Positions 57,859 through 64,000 of a stretch of DNA of 64,000 nucleotides are shown here, piece by piece (position 1 is the first letter of the stretch; every line of letters begins with the position of its first letter). A model generated the notes under the pieces. The model was not told where the DNA came from. It searched no databases and saw nothing but the letters and a program-made list of their open reading frames with translations. A program made the position numbers and the translations under genes. This stretch comes from Bacillota bacterium (GTDB lineage Bacteria > Bacillota > SHA-98 > UBA4971). The stretch covers positions 124,001 to 188,000 of the forward strand of contig JASEJE010000002.1 in assembly GCA_030024085.1 (NCBI GenBank), given 5' to 3'.

Positions 57859-58070
57859 CTAAGTATGGCGCCACAAGTTTTCGCCACTTTTCTTGAGGGT
57901 GTTAGGGTTGTCGGTGCTTGCTAGGGCGGGGCGCCTGGAATTTGGCTGGCCCGTGCGCCAAATTCGAACGAGGCGCGCCGCGAGCGCGCCGTCCTCGGAG
58001 TGCAACACCGGCAACCCTGGAGAGCCCCTGCACGCTGAAAAGCAGCGCGGATTTCTGGCGATCTACTTAG
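57859..58070 (+). repeat. ~210-bp inverted-repeat element, copy 10
   Basis: It runs from CTAAGTATGGCGCC to GATCTACTTAG, upstream of the LysM gene. It is most similar to copy 2 (49 kb away), including GAGGGTGTTAGGGTT-like and GAGAGCCCCTGCACGC segments. Confidence 0.93.
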
Positions 58071-58114
58071 CGAACAAGTACAGGCACCGAAAACCGTCAG
58101 GAGGTGTGTGACCG

Positions 58115-58543
58115 ATGATCGTCTACACTGTTCGACGAGGAGACACGCTGTGGGACATCTGCCAGCGATTCGGCGGCACGTTTGAAGCCACGGTGAGGCT
58201 CAACGACCTCGCCCACCCGGACCACATCTATCCGGGGCTTGAGCTCACCGTCGAGACACCCGACACCGCGGGCAAGACGTTTTGCGTGGTGCAGAGCGGC
58301 GAGACCCTGTGGGACATCGCCCAGCGTCACAGGGTGTCCATGGAGGCTCTCGTTGCCCATAACGGGTTGCGACACCCGGACGAGATCTACCCGGGCAGGC
58401 TCATCTTGATAGCGGAGGCCCCGCAGCCCGACAAGCCTGATATGTCCCACGAGGCTGGGAAGGAGCAGCAAGGCGACGACGAGACCCAGGGAGCGGAGAC
58501 CCGGGGGGAACCCAAGGAAGAGGCAGAGGCAGAGGCAGAGTGA
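58115..58543 (+). CDS. Protein with two LysM domains
   Basis: The 142-residue protein consists of two LysM modules, VYTVRRGDTLWDICQRFGG...HIYPGLELTV and FCVVQSGETLWDIAQRHRV...EIYPGRLILI, and an acidic tail (GEPKEEAEAEAE). No signal peptide is present, as in some spore-coat LysM proteins. The ATG follows AGGAGG. It would bind peptidoglycan. Confidence 0.9.
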   Translation: MIVYTVRRGDTLWDICQRFGGTFEATVRLNDLAHPDHIYPGLELTVETPDTAGKTFCVVQSGETLWDIAQRHRVSMEALVAHNGLRHPDEIYPGRLILIAEAPQPDKPDMSHEAGKEQQGDDETQGAETRGEPKEEAEAEAE

Positions 58544-58902
58544 CGACCGATCCGACGATCCCGTCACGGAATGTCGAGCGGCCGGGCGGGGCAGCAGCCT
58601 CGCATCTGGCGGGTGTTGGCCTCGCCGCTGATGCCGGTGCTGGCGCCCCCGCCGCCGTCGACGCCACCGCCACCGCCACCGCCACTGCCACTGCCGCCGT
58701 CACCGCTGATCCTGCTCCTGATGCTGGTACCGGTGCTGGCGCTCACGATGGCACCGGGGCTGCCGCTACTCCTGTCGCTGGTACCGGCGCAGCACAGCCG
58801 CGCGTCCCGGTCTGGCCCGTGCCCTTGCGGCGCGCATGGTCCTGGCTGGGCGCCGTGGCTCTTGGGCGTTCTGGGTTCGGAGGGGGACGACCGGCCCAGT
58901 AG
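58540..58902 (+). CDS. Low-complexity Ala/Thr-rich frame, doubtful gene
   Basis: A GTG overlaps the LysM stop (GTGA) and opens a 120-codon frame with ATATATAT and GAGA-like runs encoded by 6-bp repeats (ACCGCC). The end (PVPLRRAWSWLGAVALG) has one hydrophobic patch. The overlap hints at coupling, but the composition could keep any frame open. A Pro-rich frame in another phase covers the same DNA. The rest of 58903-59079 holds nothing I can name. Confidence 0.3.
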   Translation: MTTDPTIPSRNVERPGGAAASHLAGVGLAADAGAGAPAAVDATATATATATAAVTADPAPDAGTGAGAHDGTGAAATPVAGTGAAQPRVPVWPVPLRRAWSWLGAVALGRSGFGGGRPAQ

Positions 58903-59079
58903 TCCGGCTGGTGGGACAGAACCACCGTAGTTCGTGGGCGAGAGGGCGCCCGGCGTCCCCTCACGGTGGATCGCGGGTTGCATATGTGCAGGCAGCATAG
59001 ATCTGCATCCAGCCGGCATGCTGCACGCTTCTTCACTTCACCTGGACAGGCCGGTAATATGATGTAGGAGGTGAGCAGG

Positions 59080-59469
59080 TTGGATGGGAGTTTCGAGCAC
59101 ACAGGCCGTCGTATCAAACGGCTTCGGCGCATGAGACGCATTACTCAGGAGGATCTCGGAGAACTCACCGGCCTGCACGCCAGCTACATCGGCCAGATCG
59201 AACGGGGACAGAGGACCCCGTCTGTCAAGACCCTCGATGCGATCGCAAGAGCCCTCCAGGTTGACCCGGCGCTCCTGGTGAAATCCGCCGATGCCGATGA
59301 CGCCGATTCCCCTGTCGAAGACCTCCTGACTCTCGTAGCCGGAGCCTCACCCGAGCAGGTGCGCCTTATCACGAGGATAGCCGAGACCGTCCTTTCGTCA
59401 GGCTACCGCGTGGAGATTCGCCGCAGGGGCTCCAACGTGGAATCCCCGTCCGACGCCGGAGGGAGATGA
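59080..59469 (+). CDS. XRE-family HTH transcriptional regulator
   Basis: The 129-residue protein has one HTH_3 domain (RIKRLRRMRRITQEDLGELTGLHASYIGQIERGQRTPSV) and a C-terminal helical tail (EDLLTLVAGASPEQVRLITRIAETVLSS) as in small regulators of this type. The TTG at 59080 is preferred, since GTG 59071 overlaps the AGGAGGTGA site itself. It may control adjacent envelope genes; targets unknown. Confidence 0.88.
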   Translation: MDGSFEHTGRRIKRLRRMRRITQEDLGELTGLHASYIGQIERGQRTPSVKTLDAIARALQVDPALLVKSADADDADSPVEDLLTLVAGASPEQVRLITRIAETVLSSGYRVEIRRRGSNVESPSDAGGR

Positions 59470-59764
59470 ATCCCTACCTGCTCTTCTCCCCTCACGAGCG
59501 CGCATTCTTCTGGAATTGGCTACATATTCCTCGCAAAACCTCCCCAGCATGCGTACGTATGGGCTATTCACATCAACTCGGTCACTTTCATCGAACGAGG
59601 TGGATGATTGTCGATCAGATCACACCTGGCAGGTGGCTGAAAACCTTCCACCCGCACTCGCATCCGCATCCGCGTTCCGGCACCTTCTGCACCTTCTGGC
59701 CCGAGGTGCTTTGCCTTGAGGCTGGCGCTCGCCGCCCGGGGCGCTCGCGGCCTGGATGCGAGTG

Positions 59765-59794
59765 TTGCGATGAGCCCCGCCGGATGCATATAAT
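59765..59794 (+). promoter_or_regulatory. Promoter for the murI operon
   Basis: TTGCGA (59765-59770) and a perfect TATAAT (59789-59794) are spaced by 18 bases, about 40 bases before the start of murI. The same TTGCGA hexamer is used at the FMN-binding protein promoter. The remainder of 59470-59835 shows no gene. Confidence 0.75.
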
Positions 59795-59835
59795 AAGCAT
59801 CGCAGCATTGTGTGGGGGTGTGGGAGGCGAATCCG

Positions 59836-60630
59836 GTGGATGGCAGGCAGATAGGGATATTCGACTCCGGCGTCGGAGGGCTCACTGTGGTGCGCGAGGT
59901 ATGGCGCCGGCTTCCGAACGAGCGGATCCTGTACTTCGGCGATACTGCGAGGGTGCCTTACGGTGGTAGGACCGCCTCCGAAATCGAGGGCTTCGCGAGG
60001 CAGATCATATCCTACCTTCAGGCGTGCGGGGTCAAGCTCATCATCGTTGCATGCAACACGACCTCAGCCCTCGCGCTGGACAAGGTCGAGCGTGAGTTCG
60101 ACCTGCCCCTCGTGGGCGTGCTTCGGCCTGGTGCGCGCGCCGCGGTGAAGGCGACGCGCACCGGAAGGGTCGGGGTCATCGCCACCGAAGGGACGGCCCG
60201 CAGCGGCGCCTACGAGCGTGCGATAAAGGAACTCATGCCAGGGGCAGAGGTGCTCTCCCAGGGGTGTCCATTGCTGGTTCCGCTGGTCGAGGCGGGACAG
60301 GCTCACTCGCGCGAGGCCGAGGAGGCCCTGCGTGGCTACCTCGCTCCCCTCCTGGATCGCGGCATCGATACGCTGGTGCTCGGCTGCACTCACTACCCGT
60401 ACTTTGAGGACGAGATCAAGCAGATCGTCGGCCCAGACGTTGCCATCGTGGACCCCGCCGGGGAAACCGTGGAGGCTGCGTCTGAGCTCCTCGATCGCCT
60501 CGACCTTGCAAGCCCCGCCGGGACGGGCCCCGACGAGTTCACGGTGAGCGGCGATCCTGAAGGATTTGCGCGCGTCGCGGAGAAGCTACTTAAGAGCCGG
60601 TTACAGCGGGTGACCAGGTCAGCCTGGTAG
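59836..60630 (+). CDS. murI: Glutamate racemase
   Basis: The 264-residue enzyme makes D-glutamate for peptidoglycan. It contains IGIFDSGVGGLTVVREV, the two catalytic Cys in IVACNTTSALAL and VLGCTHYPYF, and YFGDTARVPYGGRT. GTG 59836 has GGGAGG about 9 bases upstream; the upstream GTG codons are less well placed. It starts the common Bacillota order murI-rph-rdgB. Confidence 0.95.
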   Translation: MDGRQIGIFDSGVGGLTVVREVWRRLPNERILYFGDTARVPYGGRTASEIEGFARQIISYLQACGVKLIIVACNTTSALALDKVEREFDLPLVGVLRPGARAAVKATRTGRVGVIATEGTARSGAYERAIKELMPGAEVLSQGCPLLVPLVEAGQAHSREAEEALRGYLAPLLDRGIDTLVLGCTHYPYFEDEIKQIVGPDVAIVDPAGETVEAASELLDRLDLASPAGTGPDEFTVSGDPEGFARVAEKLLKSRLQRVTRSAW

Positions 60631-60749
60631 ATGGCCTCGCTCGAGGCCACGGGCGGCACCAGGCGCAAGGTCGTTAGAGCAGAGCGAGAGCAGAGCAGGA
60701 GCAGCGGGGCAAGGGTAGAGAAGGGTCGGGCCAAAGAGGAGGTCGCGAT

Positions 60750-61517
60750 GTGCCGAGGAGAGACGGTAGAGCAAACGGTGAGATCCGTCCGGTCGAGATC
60801 ACAAGAGGCTACATGAAGTACGCCGAGGGATCGGTGCTGATAGAGGTCGGCGACACGCGAGTTGTGTGCACGGCCACCATCGAGGACCGGGTTCCCCAGT
60901 TCCTGAAGGGGTACGGCAAGGGCTGGGTGACCGCGGAGTACGGGATGCTGCCGCGTGCCACCAGCGAGCGGAACCCGCGCGAAGCGGCGAAGGGCCGGTC
61001 CGGCCGAACTTACGAGATCCAGAGGCTGATAGGGCGAGCGCTCAGAGCCGTGGTTGACCTCGAGGCCATCGGGGAGCGTACGGTGTGGATCGACTGCGAC
61101 GTGATCCAGGCGGACGGCGGCACGCGCACCGCCGCCATCACCGGGTCTTTCGTCGCCCTCGTGGAGGCGCTTTCGCATATCGAATCCAATGCTACAGGCA
61201 CTCACAGCGAGGTCGGAGCGAGGTCGCTCCCGGGCCGCCTCCCCGTCAAGGACTTCATAGCCGCTACAAGCGTCGGCATCGTCGACGGCCAGCTTGTGCT
61301 GGACCTGTCCTTCGACGAGGACTCCCGTGCCAGCGTTGACATGAACGTCGTGATGACGGGCGGCGGCAAGTTGGTGGAGGTCCAGGGGACCGCGGAAGGC
61401 AGCCCGTTCTCCACCTCGGATCTGGACAAGATGCTGAGGCTGGCCTCGGATGGCATCGATAAGCTCATCGCCATCCAGAAAGAGGCCCTCGGCGACCTCG
61501 CCTCGAGGCTTGGTTAA
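60750..61517 (+). CDS. rph: Ribonuclease PH
   Basis: The 255-residue 3' exoribonuclease trims tRNA ends using phosphate. It shows [46 protein letters not shown] and [18 protein letters not shown], all RNase PH signatures, with the RNA-binding [14 protein letters not shown]. The GTG follows GAGGAGG. It sits between murI and rdgB. Confidence 0.96.
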   Translation: MPRRDGRANGEIRPVEITRGYMKYAEGSVLIEVGDTRVVCTATIEDRVPQFLKGYGKGWVTAEYGMLPRATSERNPREAAKGRSGRTYEIQRLIGRALRAVVDLEAIGERTVWIDCDVIQADGGTRTAAITGSFVALVEALSHIESNATGTHSEVGARSLPGRLPVKDFIAATSVGIVDGQLVLDLSFDEDSRASVDMNVVMTGGGKLVEVQGTAEGSPFSTSDLDKMLRLASDGIDKLIAIQKEALGDLASRLG

Positions 61518-61521
61518 TGAC

Positions 61522-62202
61522 ATGCCCAGGCTCGTGCTTGCCACACGGAATCCCGGCAAAGTAGCTGAGATGCTCGATATCATGCGGGCGAGCGGGTTCG
61601 ACAGCGGGTTCGACGGCGTCGAAGTGCTCTCGTGCGCCGACTTTCCCGGCCTTGCTGACGTCGCGGAGGACGGCGAGACGTTCGAGGAAAACGCGACGAA
61701 GAAGGCTGTCGCCGCAGCGAGGGCCACGGGCGAGGTGGCGCTCGCCGACGACTCGGGGCTCGAGGTTGATGCCCTCTGCGGCGCCCCGGGAGTGAGGTCG
61801 GCGAGGTTCGCAGGGGAGGACCTCCCACGCGGGGCCTTGCGCGATAGGACCAACTATGAGAAGCTGCTATCGCTTCTCGCAGGCGTGCCAGACCTCGAGC
61901 GGACTGCGCGTTTTCGGTGTGCCGTGGCGGTGGCGACGCCAGAGGGCCGGGTGCGATGCGCCGAGGGCAGGTGCGAGGGTCGCATCATCCGTGAGCCACG
62001 CGGCTCTGACGGGTTTGGGTACGACCCGGTGTTCGTTCCAGACGGGTACGATAGCACGTTCGCGGAGCTTGGCCCGGAGGTGAAGAACTCCATCAGCCAC
62101 AGGGCGAGAGCTTTACGGGCGGCCATCCCGGCCATCCGCGAATTGCTTACTGACCCCGACACCGGAGAGCCGGACCCGCGAAAGCCCGAAGGCCGGACCT
62201 GA
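61522..62202 (+). CDS. rdgB: XTP/dITP (non-canonical purine NTP) pyrophosphatase
   Basis: The 226-residue HAM1 family enzyme removes dITP and XTP from the nucleotide pool. Motifs: LVLATRNPGKVAEM, GETFEENATKKAV, ADDSGLEVDALCGAPGVRSARFAG and SDGFGYDPVFVPDG with SHRARAL. It begins five bases after the rph stop. A short terminator candidate follows. Confidence 0.95.
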   Translation: MPRLVLATRNPGKVAEMLDIMRASGFDSGFDGVEVLSCADFPGLADVAEDGETFEENATKKAVAAARATGEVALADDSGLEVDALCGAPGVRSARFAGEDLPRGALRDRTNYEKLLSLLAGVPDLERTARFRCAVAVATPEGRVRCAEGRCEGRIIREPRGSDGFGYDPVFVPDGYDSTFAELGPEVKNSISHRARALRAAIPAIRELLTDPDTGEPDPRKPEGRT

Positions 62203-62256
62203 AGCCGGGGAGAGGAGGGAGAGGGAGCCACGGTGAGGCCCAAAGCCTGGGCCGAA

Positions 62257-62280
62257 CGGGCCGAAGCCCGGCGGGGTTTT
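62257..62280 (+). terminator. Terminator candidate after rdgB
   Basis: CGGGC and GCCCG pair around CGAA, followed within five bases by TTTT. The stem is short. It lies just before the tRNA-Pro promoter. Confidence 0.45.
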
Positions 62281-62307
62281 GACTTTCCACGGCGTTTGCG
62301 GTAGAAT
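62279..62307 (+). promoter_or_regulatory. Promoter for tRNA-Pro
   Basis: TTGACT (62279-62284) and TAGAAT (62302-62307) are spaced by 17 bases, each one mismatch from consensus. The expected start is about 25 bases before the tRNA. Confidence 0.8.
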
Positions 62308-62339
62308 GGGGACTTGGAAAGAACATCACGTCTTGAATT

Positions 62340-62417
<78 letters not shown>

Positions 62418-62568
62418 TCTTTTCTCTGCATCCCTCTTTCGTATCCCACCAGAGACTCGCTCCAGATCTGTAACACAAAGTTCGCACACCCGCCCGGCAG
62501 GGGAAACCACCCCGGCGGAGAATTATCCGCAGGGGGAGTTTCCTAATACTTGCACAGGAGGGGTGCTG

Positions 62569-64000
62569 ATGTATCCGTTCTCATTGCGTTCCAGGAGGCT
62601 TCTGGGCATCGGGGTACTCGTGCTCGTGCTTTCGGCGATGTGCGTCCTGCCTGCGGTGGCTGCGTCGTCCGCGAGCGGCCGTATCGTCATCCTCTACACC
62701 AACGACGTCCACGGCAGGCTCGAGGCCTTCAAGGCGTCGGGGGCAGACCAGCCTGCCGCCGGCATGACCAAGCTCGCGACTCTCGTGGACGACATCGTCG
62801 CAAAGGAAGGCAAGAACATCCTCATCCTCAACGCCGGGGACTCCATCCACGGCACGAACATCGTGAACCTGTTCAACGGGAAGTCCATGATCGAGGTCAT
62901 GGAGGCCGTCGGCATCCAGGCCATGGCCGTGGGCAACCACGAGTTCAACTACGGCCAGCCGGTGCTCCTCGAACGGGCAGCGGAAGCCGACTTTCCGTTC
63001 CTGTCGGCCAACACCGTTAAGGTGGACGGCGGTCAGGCGCTCCTTCCGGGGGTCGTCATCCTGTCGGTAGGCGGCGTCCGCGTCGGCATCTTCGGCCTTT
63101 CGCCACTGGACACCTACACGTCCACCCACCCCAAAAACGTGGTCGGCCTCGAGTTCGTGGACCCCATCAGGGTGGCGAGCTGGATGGTGCCGTTCCTGCG
63201 GGAGCAGGAGAAGGTCGACCTCGTGATCGCTCTCACGCACATCGGATATGAAGACGACAAGAGGCTCGCCGCCGCGGTGCCCGGGATCGACGTCATCGTG
63301 GGCGGGCACAGCCATACGAGGCTTGAGAAGCCCGAGAAGGTCGACGGCACCATCATAGTCTCGGCCGGCGAGTATGCGAAGGACCTCGGAAGGCTCGATA
63401 TCACAGTGGAGGACGGCAAGGTCGCCGAGTTCTCCGGAGAGCTTGTCCCCGTGGCTGCAGGAGTGGCCGACAACGCCGAAGTGAGCGGTATCGTCGCCAC
63501 CTACAAGAAGGAACTCGACGAGAAGCTCTCCGTGGCGGTGGGCGAGTCCCTGGTGGCGCTCGACGGCGAGCGCGCCAACGTGCGCACGCGTGAGACCAAC
63601 CTCGGAAACCTCATCGCCGACATGATGCGCGAGGCAGGGCAGGCTGACATCGCCCTCACGAACGGCGGCGGCATCCGCGCCTCCATAGACAAGGGACCCA
63701 TCACCGTCGGAGAGATCTTTACGACACTGCCGTTCGACAACACCCTCGTGGTGCTCGAGGTCAGCGGGGCCGACATCAAGGCCGCGTTGGAGCGATCCGT
63801 GAGCGCTTACCCCAAGGAGCTCGGCGCGTTCCTGCAGGTCTCGGGCCTTGCGTTCGAGTTCGACCCGTCCGGGGCGGCGGGCGAGCGCGTAACGGCCGTG
63901 ACGGTGCAGGGTGCGCCCCTTGATCCGAAGAAGCTCTACAAAGTGGCCACCAACGACTTCATGGCCGCCGGCGGCGACGGCTACGACATGCTGAAAGGCG
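62569..64000 (+). CDS. 5'-nucleotidase / 2',3'-cyclic phosphodiesterase family protein (partial, cut by window end)
   Basis: ATG 62569 follows AGGAGGGG. The product starts with a signal peptide (LLGIGVLVLVLSAMCVLPAVAA) and a calcineurin-like metallophosphatase domain with ILYTNDVHGRLE, NAGDSIHGT, GNHEFNYG and VGGHSHTRL. The 5'-nucleotidase C-terminal domain begins near VAVGESLVALDGERANVR and includes NGGGIRASI and TLPFDNTLVVLEV. It hydrolyses extracellular nucleotides. The frame is open at the window edge, so the C-terminus is missing. Confidence 0.93.
   Translation, partial: MYPFSLRSRRLLGIGVLVLVLSAMCVLPAVAASSASGRIVILYTNDVHGRLEAFKASGADQPAAGMTKLATLVDDIVAKEGKNILILNAGDSIHGTNIVNLFNGKSMIEVMEAVGIQAMAVGNHEFNYGQPVLLERAAEADFPFLSANTVKVDGGQALLPGVVILSVGGVRVGIFGLSPLDTYTSTHPKNVVGLEFVDPIRVASWMVPFLREQEKVDLVIALTHIGYEDDKRLAAAVPGIDVIVGGHSHTRLEKPEKVDGTIIVSAGEYAKDLGRLDITVEDGKVAEFSGELVPVAAGVADNAEVSGIVATYKKELDEKLSVAVGESLVALDGERANVRTRETNLGNLIADMMREAGQADIALTNGGGIRASIDKGPITVGEIFTTLPFDNTLVVLEVSGADIKAALERSVSAYPKELGAFLQVSGLAFEFDPSGAAGERVTAVTVQGAPLDPKKLYKVATNDFMAAGGDGYDMLKG

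Noticed and set aside
58571-58930. Pro-rich 119-residue frame
   Set aside because: It is the other-phase reading of a 6-bp repeat region and lacks a ribosome site; composition explains it.
62418-62568. Riboswitch upstream of the 5'-nucleotidase
   Set aside because: Short GC-rich stems are present (CCGGC/GGGG-type), but no known aptamer core could be matched.

Overview
The window looks like a chromosome segment from a high-GC, anaerobic, Gram-positive-type bacterium, most likely a deep-branching Bacillota (Firmicutes). The grounds are strong Shine-Dalgarno sites, many GTG/TTG starts, a flavin-based extracellular electron transfer set as in Listeria, a soluble HdrABC-MvhD system, ferredoxin-dependent 2-oxoacid oxidation, a Na+-pump decarboxylase pair and a murI-rph-rdgB block. 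The species cannot be named from sequence alone.

Layout. 0-1.2 kb: branched-chain amino-acid type binding protein. 1.3-1.85 kb: a 30-bp-periodic array of GTGA-N6-TCAC-like palindromes, an 8-bp tandem repeat and a clear promoter. 2-11 kb: a flavin/quinone electron-export set (PplA-like double FMN-binding protein, ApbE, EetA-like NusG_II protein, EetB-like Gx protein, polyprenyl diphosphate synthase, NDH-2 with a membrane tail), interrupted by a LysM protein and an HD protein. 11-13.3 kb: FmdB zinc ribbon, a regulator with three HTH domains, a lipoprotein. 13.6-18.7 kb: complete LivFGMH-K ABC transporter. 19.6-21.6 kb: DUF3006 protein and OadG/OadB. 22.2-26.3 kb: TAXI-TRAP transporter block. 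26.8-44.2 kb: one long plus-strand run of central carbon and electron genes (malic enzyme, HdrC, HdrB, HdrA, a double-HdrA fusion, MvhD, FrhB/FdhB-like protein, a soluble fumarate reductase/succinate dehydrogenase pair, ferredoxin, KorABC, SucCD). 44.5-49.9 kb: several tiny single-helix membrane proteins of one family, proteins of unknown function and two serine peptidases. 50-55 kb: PlsY-like, DUF362, maltokinase and a GT4 glycogen/maltose-1-phosphate synthase. 55.3-59.5 kb: AMIN-amidase, LysM protein, XRE regulator. 59.8-64 kb: murI-rph-rdgB, tRNA-Pro and a truncated 5'-nucleotidase.

A ~210-bp non-coding inverted-repeat element occurs nine times full length and once truncated, with a related second type and one degenerate fragment. 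It has conserved ends (CTAAGTA...TACTTAG) and a nested stem (GGTTGCCGGTG/CACCGGCAACC). Copies lie between genes, often inside operons, and in three cases an element end supplies the stop codon of the preceding gene.

How the genes fit together. The 26.8-44.2 kb run links malate to pyruvate, succinate to fumarate and 2-oxoglutarate to succinyl-CoA to succinate, with electrons handled by ferredoxin and by Hdr/MvhD/FrhB-like modules rather than a membrane-anchored complex II. The 2-11 kb set would move NADH electrons through quinone to surface flavoproteins. The strongest candidates for new biology are the Hdr-linked soluble fumarate reductase with its double-HdrA fusion, the tiny membrane protein family, the inverted-repeat element and the palindrome array upstream of the flavoprotein gene.
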